Assembly: GCF_024448165.1 (NCBI RefSeq)
Contig: NZ_JAMOLN010000001.1
Span: 62,001-126,000, forward strand
Direction: 5' to 3'
From: Streptomyces longispororuber
GTDB taxonomy: Bacteria; Actinomycetota; Actinomycetes; Streptomycetales; Streptomycetaceae
DNA length: 64,000 bases
Shown here: positions 52,849 to 61,669 of the stretch, in pieces
Layout: each line of letters opens with the position of its first letter
How positions within the stretch are numbered: the first letter of the stretch is position 1
Notes under the pieces: model-generated
What the model was told of the DNA's origin: nothing
The model's database searches: none
What the model saw: the letters and a program-made list of their open reading frames with translations, nothing else
Program-made: the position numbers and the translations under genes

Positions 52849-53600
52849 CCACCGCCGACCTGCACACCCTGACGGGCGCCTACGCACTGCACGCTTTGCC
52901 GGACGAGGAACGCTCCGCCTTCGAGCGGCACCTGGCCGACTGCGACGCGTGCGCCCAGGAAACGGCCGAACTCACCGCGACCGCTGCCCGCCTGGGCCTG
53001 GCCGCCACCGTCGTTCCACGGGCCGCGCTGCGCGACCAGGTGCTGCGCCGGATCACGACGATCCGTCAGGAGCCGCCCCACGAGGCCGTCCTGCCGCGGG
53101 CCGCTCGCACGGCGGCGGCCCGCGGGCGGCTGATGTCACGCTGGGCGCTCGCCGCCTGCCTCGCGGCGGCCGCGGCACTCGGCGGGACCACGGTGTGGCA
53201 GCACCAGCGGGCCGACGACGCCGCCGAGCAGGCCCGGCGGGCGGAACAGGGGGCCGACGAGATCGCCGCCGTGCTCGCCGCGCCGGACGCCAGGACCGGT
53301 CCGGCGAAGCTGGCCGACGGCGCCTCCGGCACCGTCGTCGTCTCCAAGAGCCGGGACAGGGCCGTGTTCGTCGTCTCCCGCATGGCACGTCCGCCGCGCG
53401 GAAAGGTCTACCAACTGTGGTTCGACGACGGCGGAACCATGCGGGACGCGGGACTCATGGATGCCGGGCGCAGTGACCAGGCCGTGCTGCTGAGCGGCGA
53501 CGTCGACGGGGCCTCGGGCATGGGCGTGACCGTGGAGCCCGCCGGCGGCTCCGACCACCCGACCTCGGAGCCGGTGGCGCTGATGCGTCTTCCCGCCTGA
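52845..53600 (+). CDS. rskA: RskA-type anti-sigma factor, copy 2 (intact)
   Basis: This 251-residue protein has a cytoplasmic zinc anti-sigma domain (His29, Cys33, Cys36), a membrane helix at about 99-118 and a full extracytoplasmic RskA domain: GTVVVSKSRDRAVFVVSRMA, GKVYQLWFDDGGTMRDAGLM and SGMGVTVEPAGGSDHPTSEP. In mycobacteria RskA holds SigK at the membrane until it is cleaved. GTG 52845 overlaps the sigK stop. Confidence 0.92.
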   Translation: MTTADLHTLTGAYALHALPDEERSAFERHLADCDACAQETAELTATAARLGLAATVVPRAALRDQVLRRITTIRQEPPHEAVLPRAARTAAARGRLMSRWALAACLAAAAALGGTTVWQHQRADDAAEQARRAEQGADEIAAVLAAPDARTGPAKLADGASGTVVVSKSRDRAVFVVSRMARPPRGKVYQLWFDDGGTMRDAGLMDAGRSDQAVLLSGDVDGASGMGVTVEPAGGSDHPTSEPVALMRLPA

Positions 53601-53642
53601 GCCGGATCGCGGCCGCCGGCCGGGGCCCCGCCGCCGGGCGGA

Positions 53643-53667
53643 GCCCCGCCCTCGTCAACGGCGGGGC
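53643..53667. terminator. terminator hairpin between convergent genes
   Basis: GCCCCGCC (53643-53650) pairs with GGCGGGGC (53660-53667). It overlaps the stop codon of the DUF1295 gene and serves both directions. Confidence 0.6.
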
Positions 53668-54455
53668 GGCAGCGGAAAGAAGCCGCTGGTACGGGCCGCG
53701 TACTCGGCGTAGCCGGGACGCCGGGCCATGTGCCGCTCCAGCAGACGCTTACCGCTGCCCCGCGTCAGCAGCAGGCTCATCAGCAGCGGCGAGACGGCAC
53801 CCGCGGCTGCCGCGGCGGGCGCGTCGCAGGCGATCAGGAACAGGCCCCACCACACACAGAAGTCCCCGAAGTAGTTGGGGTGCCTGGTGTAGCGCCACAG
53901 CCCTCGGTCCATGATCCGGCCCTTGTTCGCCGGGTCCTTCTTGAACCGGGCGAGCTGGTCGTCCCCCACCGCCTCGAAGAACACGCCGACCGCCCACAGG
54001 GCCGTACCCGCCCAGGCGACGCCGGTCATCGGGCCAGGCACGTACTGGGCCGCCTGGACGGGCAGCGACACGATCCACACCAACGCTCCTTGGAGCACGT
54101 AGACCATGCGCAGGGCGTACACGTTCCGGTTCCCGGGGGCCCTGGCGAGCAGCTTCTCGTAGCGCGGGTCCTCGCCGTGCCCGCGTCCACGCCGGGCGAT
54201 GTGCCCGGCGAGGCGCAGCCCCCACACGGCCGTCAGGACGGTCACCAGGGTGCGCCGTCCCGGGTCGCCGGCACCGGTGGACGCCACGAAGCTCACCACG
54301 ACGACCACGGTGAACCCGAGCCCCCACGCGACGTCGACGATGCGGTGCACGCCCTTGCGCACGGCCACGGCGAAGGTGACGAGCATGACGCCGAACGCGG
54401 CGCCCGCCGACCAGGCCAGACCGACGGCGAAGTCACCCCAGGGGAAGCCGCTCAC
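53655..54455 (-). CDS. DUF1295 membrane protein (Rv0446c-like)
   Basis: This 266-residue protein starts at GTG 54455, overlapping the methyltransferase stop by GTGA. It has six or seven membrane helices, and the C-terminal motif RGLWRYTRHPNYFGDFCVWW is the signature of DUF1295/steroid-reductase-like proteins, where the His-Pro-Asn-Tyr motif binds a nucleotide cofactor. It is the last gene of the lipid operon, as Rv0446c is in M. tuberculosis. Confidence 0.87.
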   Translation of the reverse strand: MSGFPWGDFAVGLAWSAGAAFGVMLVTFAVAVRKGVHRIVDVAWGLGFTVVVVVSFVASTGAGDPGRRTLVTVLTAVWGLRLAGHIARRGRGHGEDPRYEKLLARAPGNRNVYALRMVYVLQGALVWIVSLPVQAAQYVPGPMTGVAWAGTALWAVGVFFEAVGDDQLARFKKDPANKGRIMDRGLWRYTRHPNYFGDFCVWWGLFLIACDAPAAAAAGAVSPLLMSLLLTRGSGKRLLERHMARRPGYAEYAARTSGFFPLPPRR

Positions 54456-55762
54456 AGCCGGTCCAGCCCGATGTACCAGTCCTTCGGCGTCGCCCCCGCA
54501 CCGCTGTGCCCGGCGGCCGACGGGTGCACGGCGAGGATCTGGTCGACGCCCATGCGCCCCTCCTCGAACGCGAGGGCTCCACCGACCAGGTACAGCCGCC
54601 ACACACGTGCCGTCTCCTCGCCGACCAGACGCACGACGTCGGCCCAGCGTTCCTCCAGCGTGCGGTGCCAGGCGGCGACCGTACGCACGTAGTGCTCACG
54701 CATCGACTCCACCGACCTGACCTCCAGTCCCGCCCCTTCCAGCAGACCGACGGTCGCGCCCACCGGCCGCATGTGCATGTCGGGGGCGATGTACGCCTCG
54801 ATGAAGGCGCCGCCGCCCGGAGCCGTCGCCCCGCGGGACATCTGCTGGACCAGGACGCGTCCCATGGGCCGGACCATGCGGTGCAGCGTGCGGGCGAACG
54901 CCGGATACTCGCTGTCGCCCACGTGCTCACCCATCTCGACGGTGGCCACCGCGTCGTAGCCGCCGCCCGCGATGTCCCGGTAGTCCTGGCACACCACCTC
55001 GACGCGGTCGCTCAGGCCCCGCTCGCGCACCTGCTCGCGCACGTGGGCCGCCTGTTCCCGGGCCAGGGTCACCGCGGTGACCTGTACCTTGTGGCGTTCG
55101 GCCGCGTGCAGCGTGAGCGAGCCCCAGCCGCAGCCGATGTCGAGCAGCCGGGCTCCGGGCACCAGAGCGAGCTTGCGGCAGATCAGTTCCAGCTTGGCGC
55201 GCTGCGCGTCGGCTGCGGTGAACTCCGCTTCGTCACTGGCCCAGTAGCCGCACGAGTAGGCCATCGTCTCGTCGAGGAGCAGCCGGTAGAAGGCGTTGGA
55301 CAGGTCGTAGTGGTGGCTGATGGCGGCCCGGTCGCGGGACTTGGTGTGCAGCGCTCCGCGCAGCCGGGCCTGGGAGGCCGGTGGGGGCACCGGCGGGCCC
55401 GCGACGCCCAGCCGGGCGGCGGTGCCGGCCGCGCGGGCCCGGTCGGCGAGGGTGAGGCGGGGCGGGTGGAGGCTGCGCTCCCGGGCCGCCGACCACATGG
55501 CCCGCAGCCCGGCGGCGAGATCGCCCTCCACGTCGAGCTCCGCGGTGACGTAGGCCTGGGCGAGACCCAACTCGCCGGGCTGCCACAGCAGTCGGCGCAG
55601 GGCGCGGCGGGACCGCACGACGACCACGGGGCCGTCGGGTGGCCCCGCCTCGGCGCCGTCCCAGGTGCGCAGGCGGACCGGGAGCGGTCCGCCGAGGGCG
55701 GTCTCGGCCAGTGCGGCGAGGCGGTGCGCGGCGCCGGCCCGGGCGGGACGGGGGGTGGTCAT
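54452..55762 (-). CDS. cyclopropane-fatty-acyl-phospholipid synthase-like methyltransferase 1
   Basis: This 436-residue protein has an N-terminal lipid-binding domain (about 1-145) and an SAM-methyltransferase domain. Motifs: SHHYDLSNAFYRLLLDETMA, SAM loop LLDIGCGWGSLTLHAAER, CQDYRDIAGGGYDAVATVEM and EHVGDSEYPAFARTLHRMV. The last part has GRVLVQQMSRGATAPGGGAF. It adds a methyl carbon from SAM to a lipid double bond. It overlaps its neighbours on both sides by 4 bases. Confidence 0.9.
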   Translation of the reverse strand: MTTPRPARAGAAHRLAALAETALGGPLPVRLRTWDGAEAGPPDGPVVVVRSRRALRRLLWQPGELGLAQAYVTAELDVEGDLAAGLRAMWSAARERSLHPPRLTLADRARAAGTAARLGVAGPPVPPPASQARLRGALHTKSRDRAAISHHYDLSNAFYRLLLDETMAYSCGYWASDEAEFTAADAQRAKLELICRKLALVPGARLLDIGCGWGSLTLHAAERHKVQVTAVTLAREQAAHVREQVRERGLSDRVEVVCQDYRDIAGGGYDAVATVEMGEHVGDSEYPAFARTLHRMVRPMGRVLVQQMSRGATAPGGGAFIEAYIAPDMHMRPVGATVGLLEGAGLEVRSVESMREHYVRTVAAWHRTLEERWADVVRLVGEETARVWRLYLVGGALAFEEGRMGVDQILAVHPSAAGHSGAGATPKDWYIGLDRL

Positions 55763-57042
55763 CGGACGGTGTCCTCCTTGGTGAGCAGGTACTGCTGGAC
55801 ATCGAGGTATCCGGAGCGGAACCCCGCTTCGGAGTAGGCGAGATAGAACGTCCACATGCGGCGGAAGGTCTCGTCGAAGCCCAGTACGCCGACCTCGTCC
55901 GCGCGCTCGGTGAACCGTTCGCGCCACAGGCGCAGCGTCTCGGCGTAGTGGGCGCCGTAGCCGTCGCGTCGGGCGACGGTGAGGCGGGTGTGATCGCGTA
56001 CGGTCTCGGCGACCGCGTCGACGGAGGGCAGCAGTCCGCCGGGGAAGATGTACTTCTGGATCCAGGTGTAGGTGGAACGGCTGGCCAGCATGCGGTCGTG
56101 CGGCATGGTGATGGCCTGCAGCACGGCCCGGCCGCCCGGCGCCAGGCGCTCGTCGAGCGTCCGGAAGTACACGGGCCAGAACTCGGCGCCGACGGCCTCG
56201 ATCATCTCGACGCTGACCACGGCGTCGTAGGTACCGCGGGCTTCGCGGTAGTCGCACAGCTCCACCTCGACCCGGCCGGACAGTCCGGCCGCCGCGATGC
56301 GCTCGCGCGCGAGGTCGCGCTGTTCGCGGGAGAGGGTGAGCGAGGTGACCTGGGCGCCGCGGGCGGCGGCACGCAGGGCGAGTTCGCCCCACCCGGTGCC
56401 GATCTCCAGGACCCGGCTGCCCTCCCCCACGCCGGCGAGATCGAGAAGACGGTCGATCTTGCGGCGCTGGGCGTCGGCGAGCAGACCCCACTGGGCGGGA
56501 AGGATCCGGAAGACGGCCGAGGAGTAGCTGAGTGTCTCGTCCAGGAAGAGTGCGAACAGGTCGTTGGACAGGTCGTAGTGGTGGCTGATGTTGGCCCGGG
56601 AGCCGACCGGGGTGTTGCGCCGTGCCGACGGCTGCCGCAGCGCCCACAGCCCGCGCAGCCGCTGCAGGGGTGCGGGGACCAGCTCCGGGGCGTGCGCGGC
56701 GAGCACGGTGAGGGCGGCCACCAGGTCGGGGGCGTCCCACTCCCCCGCCATGTACGACTCGCCGAACCCGATCAGTCCGTGCCTGCCGATGCGGCCGTGG
56801 AACGCGGTCGGGCGGTGGATGTCCAGGGCCGGCCCGCCCTGGCCCAGCACGGCTTTGTCGGCGAAGCGCACGCGCAGTGGCAACCGCCGCAGGGCATGCC
56901 GGACGACGGCGGCGGCTATGGCGGTACGGGGCCGGGACGCGGCCGGCGGGGCCGCGACGTCGGGCCAGCGGACCGGGTCCGCGGGGGCAGGTGCTGGGGC
57001 GGCCGGGCGCGCGGTCGCGCAGTGGGCCCCGCCGGTTGTCAT
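55759..57042 (-). CDS. ufaA1: cyclopropane-fatty-acyl-phospholipid synthase-like methyltransferase 2 (UfaA1-like)
   Basis: This 427-residue protein is the one next to DUF1365, the position of ufaA1 (Rv0447c) in M. tuberculosis. Motifs: SHHYDLSNDLFALFLDETLS, SAM loop VLEIGTGWGELALRAAARG and VEMIEAVGAEFWPVYFRTLD, plus TWIQKYIFPGGLLPSVDAV. The SAM loop differs from copy 1 (GTGWGE against GCGWGS), so the two enzymes are probably not redundant. UfaA1 makes branched (tuberculostearic-type) or related fatty acids. Confidence 0.88.
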   Translation of the reverse strand: MTTGGAHCATARPAAPAPAPADPVRWPDVAAPPAASRPRTAIAAAVVRHALRRLPLRVRFADKAVLGQGGPALDIHRPTAFHGRIGRHGLIGFGESYMAGEWDAPDLVAALTVLAAHAPELVPAPLQRLRGLWALRQPSARRNTPVGSRANISHHYDLSNDLFALFLDETLSYSSAVFRILPAQWGLLADAQRRKIDRLLDLAGVGEGSRVLEIGTGWGELALRAAARGAQVTSLTLSREQRDLARERIAAAGLSGRVEVELCDYREARGTYDAVVSVEMIEAVGAEFWPVYFRTLDERLAPGGRAVLQAITMPHDRMLASRSTYTWIQKYIFPGGLLPSVDAVAETVRDHTRLTVARRDGYGAHYAETLRLWRERFTERADEVGVLGFDETFRRMWTFYLAYSEAGFRSGYLDVQQYLLTKEDTVR

Positions 57043-57781
57043 CGGGCGTTCTCCGGGGTGCTGTGATCGGGGTGGGCGGGGCGGGGCTGGACGGGCAGTC
57101 CCCGCAGGTACAGCCGGATGCCGTGCAGGCGGATGGCCGCGGACACGGCGAGCGTCGACCAGGGCCGGCGCAGGGCCATGGACAGCAGGGTGCGTGTGCG
57201 CAGGTGCCGTCTGGTGCCGCGCACGGTCGCGGTGAAGGGGCGGCCGTCGGCGCGCTCCAGGTGCATGGTGAAGTCGACCCGGTCGCCGGGGGCGGGCAGC
57301 CGCATGCGGTAGCGGCCGTCCACGGGGAAGAACGGCGAGACGTAGAACTCCTTCGCGGTGACCGCCGTTCCCGAGTCGTCGGGTCGCAGCAGGTAGCAGT
57401 GGCGTTCGCCGTAGGTGTTGTGGACCTCGGCGACGACACAGCGCGGGGTGCCGTCGGGGTCGTGGCACCGTAGAGGGTGAGCGGGTTGAACACGTACCCG
57501 AGGACGCGTGCGTGGGTGAGCATCAGCACCGGGCCACCCTGGAGGTCGACTCCCTGCCCGGTCAGGAAGGCGTCGAGGCCGGCGCGCAGGGACGGCCCTC
57601 GGCCACTGAAGTGGTCGCGCGGGTCGAAGCGTGCCAACGGCCGCAGGAGCACGGGCAGTCGGGGAGGGTGGTCGGGGTCGATGAGCCACATGTAGGTTCG
57701 GTGGCGCAGCGCGTACCGCTGCGGGGCGGTGCGTATGTGCACGACCTCGACGCCGTACAGGGCCGACGCGCCGCTCACCAT
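57039..57781 (-). CDS. DUF1365 protein (Rv0448c-like), apparent single-base frameshift
   Basis: ATG 57781 overlaps the FAD gene. The first part reads MVSGASALYGVEVVHIRTAP, YALRHRTYMWLIDPDHPPRL and LGYVFNPLTLY. The expected WCHDPDG that follows is in the next frame because one T seems missing at about 57470 (TACGGTGCC where TACTGGTGCC is normal). After that it reads CHDPDGTPRCVVAEVHNTYG, ERHCYLLRPDDSG and FFPVDGRYRMRLPAPGDRVD. With one base restored it is 247 residues, normal for DUF1365. It could be a true mutation or a sequencing error. Confidence 0.78.
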
Positions 57782-59097
57782 GTCACCCCGAGGGCCGCGG
57801 CGGCCTCCACCCCGGAACGGCAGCCGTCCTCGTGGAAACCCCAGCCGTGATAGGCCCCGGCGAACGCGGTGACACGGGTGCGCAGTTCGGGCAGCCGCTG
57901 TTGGGCGGCCACCGACTCCGGTGTGTAGACCGGGTGTTCGTAGACCATGCGGGCCAGGACCCGGGCCGCGTCGACGCGGTCCTCGCCGCCGAGCGTGACC
58001 ACGTACGTCTCGGGCGCGTCCAGGCGCTGGAGCCGGTTCATGTCGTAACTGACCCGAACCTGGCCGGTGTCCGCCGCGCAGGACGGCATCAGGTAGTTCC
58101 AGGAGGCCCGGGCGCCCCGGGCCCGCGGCAGCAGACCGGTGTCTGTGTGCAGGAGCGTGGTGTTGCGCGAGTACCGGAACGCGCCGAGGACCTCCTTCTC
58201 CCGCGGGGTGGCGTCGGCCAGCAGTCTCAGCGCCTGGTCCGGGTGGGTGGCGACGACCACGGAGTCGTACGAGCGGGGGGTGCCGTCGGCGGTGGTGAGG
58301 GTGACGCCGTCCGGGTGCCGTTGCACGGCGCGGACCGGCGTCGCCAGGTGCACCGCGTGCAGGCGCCGGGCCACCTGGTCGACGTAGCTGCGGGAGCCGC
58401 CGGTGACGGTGCGCCAGGTCGGCGAGCCGGCGACCGAGAGCATCCCGTGATGGTGCAGGAACCGGAACAGGTAGATGGCCGGGTAGCGCTGCGCGGTGGC
58501 GGCGTCGCAGGACCACACGGCCGACACGAGTGGGGTCATGAAGTGCGTGCGGAAGTAGGAGGAGAAGCCCTCGCGGTCCAGGAACTCTCCCAGGGTGAGG
58601 GCCGTTCCGGCCTCTTGGGCGAGCAGGCGCCGCGCGGCCCGGTGGAAGACGGGCACCTGGGCGAGCAGCCGCAGGTAGCGCGGGTGAAAGGCGCTGCGGG
58701 GGCGGGCGAGGAGTCCGGCGGGGCCGCGGGCACCGGCGTACTCCAGCCCGCATCCCTCGCACCGCACGGACATGCTCATCTCCGACTCCTGTGTGGCGAC
58801 GCCGAGCTCGGAGAACAGCCGCAGGAGGTTCGGATAGGTGCGGCGGTTGTGCACGATGAACCCGGAGTCGACGCGGTGTGCGGCTCCGTCGGGCGAGGTC
58901 ACGTCGTGGGTGTGGGCGTGCCCTCCGAGCCGCTCGTCGGCCTCGTACAGCGTGACGTGATGGTCACGGGCGAGCACATGTGCGGCGGTGAGCCCGGCCA
59001 CTCCGCTGCCGATCACGGCGGTACGCCGCCGGCCTTCGTCCGCGCGGGCCACCGGCTGCCCGGCCCTCCGCACGTCGCCCCTCGGCGTTATCGGCAT
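57775..59097 (-). CDS. FAD-dependent oxidoreductase (Rv0449c-like)
   Basis: This 440-residue protein is an amine-oxidase-like flavoenzyme: dinucleotide motif RTAVIGSGVAGLTAAHVLAR, then YEADERLGGHAHTHDV, VDSGFIVHNRRTYPNLLRL and C-terminal GAYHGWGFHEDGCRSGVEAA. It is the first gene of the lipid operon and has a SigK-type promoter. The family works with the CFA-like methyltransferases to modify fatty acids, for example by desaturation or reduction; the exact step is not settled. Confidence 0.9.
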   Translation of the reverse strand: MPITPRGDVRRAGQPVARADEGRRRTAVIGSGVAGLTAAHVLARDHHVTLYEADERLGGHAHTHDVTSPDGAAHRVDSGFIVHNRRTYPNLLRLFSELGVATQESEMSMSVRCEGCGLEYAGARGPAGLLARPRSAFHPRYLRLLAQVPVFHRAARRLLAQEAGTALTLGEFLDREGFSSYFRTHFMTPLVSAVWSCDAATAQRYPAIYLFRFLHHHGMLSVAGSPTWRTVTGGSRSYVDQVARRLHAVHLATPVRAVQRHPDGVTLTTADGTPRSYDSVVVATHPDQALRLLADATPREKEVLGAFRYSRNTTLLHTDTGLLPRARGARASWNYLMPSCAADTGQVRVSYDMNRLQRLDAPETYVVTLGGEDRVDAARVLARMVYEHPVYTPESVAAQQRLPELRTRVTAFAGAYHGWGFHEDGCRSGVEAAAALGVTW

Positions 59098-59144
59098 CGC
59101 CTCTCCTCTCCTCTCGCCCCGCCACGAACGCGGTCCCAGGAGTT

Positions 59145-59172
59145 ATCCGGAGCCGCCAGGCAGGCGGATTGG
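59145..59172 (-). promoter_or_regulatory. SigK-type promoter, FAD-DUF1365-CFA operon
   Basis: On the minus strand CCAATCCG (59172-59165), 14 bases, CCGGAT (59150-59145). The leader is about 40 bases. This is the best match together with 45790-45817. Confidence 0.8.
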
Positions 59173-59262
59173 AGTCAGCTGGCCAGCGCTTGCGTCGCGC
59201 ACGCGGGTCGGTGCGGGGTGCGTCCCGCTCGCCCCGCACAGGCCCGGTGGAGCTCCCGATCA

Positions 59263-59600
59263 GCTCGTAACGCCGATCGTGGCGATCAGGACGGTGGCTT
59301 CGAAGCGGACGGCGAGTTTGTCGAACCTGGTGGCGACCGCCCGGTTGCGCTTGAGCCGGTTGATCCCGCACTCGACCGCATGCCGGGCCTTGTCATCCCC
59401 GCGGTCGAACGCAGGAGGCCTCCCATCGGCCTTCCCGCGACGTCCGGTTGGCTGCCTGGTCTGCGGGCTTCGGAATCGTGCAGCGGATTCCCCACTCTCG
59501 CAGGTAGGCCCGGTTGGCGCGGGAGGAGTACGCCTGGTCGCCTCGCACTCGTAGTGGGCGGACGCAGGGACGGCCGGATCCGGTACGGGGCACCGCAGGT
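59263..59600 (-). pseudogene. IS5-family transposase C-terminal fragment, frameshifted
   Basis: The upstream frame reads RVRGDQAYSSRANRAYLREW then GIRCTIPKPADQAANRTSRE. After a frameshift near 59410 it continues AFDRGDDKARHAVECGINRL, then KRNRAVATRFDKLAVRFEAT and a stop at about 59263. The N-terminal half is missing. Confidence 0.8.
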
Positions 59601-59646
59601 CAGCGCGGTGACAGACCTCAGTTCGCCGCCCTCCTCGAGGGCATCC

Positions 59647-59830
59647 GACAGACTCGAGTCCGCCGTGTAGCCGTCGCCGTAACTGCCACTCGGGCTGACC
59701 GCATGCTCCACAGTGACTCCAAGGACAAGGCGTCCGACAGCGCATCGGCGCCCGCGGAGAAGGGCTCGGACATGGCAAGCCCTTCCGACGACATGCCCCA
59801 GGCCGACGCACCCTTCGGACCGTCACCCCG
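59647..59830 (+). pseudogene. third fasciclin lipoprotein, N-terminal remnant
   Basis: The plus frame reads QTRVRRVAVAVTATRADRML, then HSDSKDKASDSASAPAEKGS and DMASPSDDMPQADAPFGP. This parallels the start and linker of the intact lipoprotein (MQTRLRRAAVVVAAAA; DSDSKDKASDSASSASKGSG). The signal core and lipobox are deleted and the FAS1 domain is absent. Confidence 0.7.
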
Positions 59831-60596
59831 GGAATGCAGCGGCTTGAGCTTCTGCGACAGTGCGCTATGAAAGTCCTGGACACCTGGCACTTTGCCGGTG
59901 GTTCCAGCCGCATCGTCCGACCGCCCGTCCAGCTCGCGCACATCCTCCGTGTCCTGACGCCGGTCGACCGGCCCATACAGGTCCTGCACAGAGTGCAGCC
60001 ACCTCCGTCAGGGGCACAACGCGGAAAGCAGAGCGTGCGACGATGACAACCCTGGCTCTGACCTGCGGCCCGGCCCTGCTTCCTGATCCTGCTGAACAGG
60101 CCTTCCCGCGCACACCACCCGTTTCGCTGCGCATCACGAGCGGCCCAGTCGCTCCACCTAGGGAAAGGCCACCGGACAGGCCGGCATCGAGCGGACCTGT
60201 TGACGCACCGTCCCTGAAATTGCCACCCCGTCCCTCCCATCGCACGGCAGCCTGGGCGCGAGAGGCTCTCTGGCGGCCATCTCCCGGCAAAGCGCTCCCC
60301 CTACAGCGGCGGGACGGGCGCCGTGACCTCAGCCACCGCCGAGCACAGCACAGAACAGGCACGTGCTCGGCGGCCCGTGAGCGGCGAGCAGTGAGCTGAC
60401 CACCGGGGTGCCCACCGCGCCACCTCGCTATTGGCCGCGTGCAACCTCAGAGCTTCCTTGGATACCGGGCAGAGAAAAGTAACAGCCTCGCATCCGAATG
60501 TCGGATTGGCGGCGAATGTCGTGTTGTGAGTGCGCGCCTGCGCATGGATCACGGCAGAACGAAGCAGTTCCGCTCCCGCACATCCATGGAGGAATC
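59831..60596. other. no supported gene
   Basis: About 760 bases with only weak open frames. CGAATGTCG occurs twice near 60495-60525. The last bases include the GGAGG of the small membrane gene that follows. Confidence 0.45.
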
Positions 60597-60812
60597 GTGA
60601 TCGTCAAGAAGCTGCACGAAGCCGGCCTGAAGAGCGAGCACGCCTATCTGGCCGCCATCGGGTCCATCGGACTGTCACTGGCCTCATGGGTCGCGTCCAG
60701 CAGGAGCGAAAGCGTGGAGCGCGCAGACCGCTGGGGGATCTTCGTCGGTGAATGGGCCCCCACGTTCTTCGCCCTGGGGCTTGCACTCGCGAACTACGAG
60801 GAGGCCGAGTAG
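60597..60812 (+). CDS. small two-helix membrane protein
   Basis: This 71-residue protein starts at GTG 60597 behind GGAGG. It has two hydrophobic stretches (AYLAAIGSIGLSLASWVASS and FVGEWAPTFFALGLALANYE). Similar small proteins are common in Streptomyces; the function is not known. Confidence 0.65.
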   Translation: MIVKKLHEAGLKSEHAYLAAIGSIGLSLASWVASSRSESVERADRWGIFVGEWAPTFFALGLALANYEEAE

Positions 60813-60886
60813 CGGCGCCTGCTCCCACGGCCAACGCCCGTCCGGAGCTCGGATGACGTCGACCTGTCGAGGAAAGAAGGGTTCCA

Positions 60887-61636
60887 GTGAACGCGTCAGA
60901 GGCCGAGCCGGTCACCCCATTGGCGCCTCGGCCTCTGGAACACACTCTGTTCCGCCAGTTCTGGCGGGACGTGGTGTTCCTGCACTGGGAAGTATGCCCT
61001 TTCGAAGTGGCAGCGCTTCTGCCACCTGGCGCCGCACCCGATCTGTATCAAGGCCGGGCCTACGTGGGTCTGGTCTTCTTCCGCATGGAGAATCTTGCGC
61101 TCGGAGCCGGTCCGCGACTGCCCCACGCAGGAACCTTCAACGAGGTCAATGTGCGCCTCTACAGCCGCGATACCTCGGGCAGACGAGGAGTGGTATTTCG
61201 TTCTCTCGACTGCGACCGGCTGGCGTCCGTCGTCGCGGCCCGCGGCGCCTTCGGTCTTGCCTACCAATGGTCACGGGTCTCCCACCGGTGGTTCGGGGAT
61301 GACCGAAGACTGTTGTACCGCTCGCGACGCCGTTCCCGTAGTCCGGCCCGGAGCCATGTGTGGCTTGACGTTGTTCCTGAAGTACACACGCGTGCCAGCC
61401 AGTTGGAGTCGTTCCTGACCAACCGCTGGGGACTTCACGAAAGAGTGCTCGGGCGGACGTACTACCTCCCCAACACCCACCCGCAGTGGTCTTTTCTCCG
61501 TTGCAGCCTTCTCGGCTGGGACGCTTCGGTCGTCGGAGACAGCGGGCTAGGGCCACCAGCAGGCGAGCCGGTCAGCGTCTTGTACTCCCCCGGCCTGCCT
61601 GTCCGCTTCGGCCTTCCCTCACGCCTGTCGGCATAG
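60887..61636 (+). CDS. DUF2071 (YqjF-like) protein
   Basis: This 249-residue protein starts at GTG 60887 behind AAGAAGG. It reads FRQFWRDVVFLHWEVCPFEV, then GRAYVGLVFFRMENLALGAG, GTFNEVNVRLYSRDTSGRRG and VVFRSLDCDRLASVVAARGA, and ends with FLTNRWGLHERVLGRTYYLP. The fold is thought to be acetoacetate-decarboxylase-like. The function is unknown. Confidence 0.8.
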   Translation: MNASEAEPVTPLAPRPLEHTLFRQFWRDVVFLHWEVCPFEVAALLPPGAAPDLYQGRAYVGLVFFRMENLALGAGPRLPHAGTFNEVNVRLYSRDTSGRRGVVFRSLDCDRLASVVAARGAFGLAYQWSRVSHRWFGDDRRLLYRSRRRSRSPARSHVWLDVVPEVHTRASQLESFLTNRWGLHERVLGRTYYLPNTHPQWSFLRCSLLGWDASVVGDSGLGPPAGEPVSVLYSPGLPVRFGLPSRLSA

Positions 61637-61669
61637 TCGCTCAGCAGCTCCGCGTCGCAGCCGGGGCCG

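Noticed and set aside
54452..58762. A 1436-codon open frame on the minus strand
   Set aside because: It joins a wrong frame of the FAD gene, the start of DUF1365 and the first methyltransferase. The true genes overlap by 4 bases in different frames, and motifs are only coherent in those.
60043..60399. Plus-strand frame starting MTTLALTCGPALLPDP
   Set aside because: No ribosome binding site, no domain, and composition like random GC-rich sequence.
60485..60530. Possible seventh SigK-type promoter (CCAATCCG and CGGAT on the minus strand)
   Set aside because: The boxes are only 5 bases apart, against 14-15 in the six accepted sites, and no gene follows on that strand.
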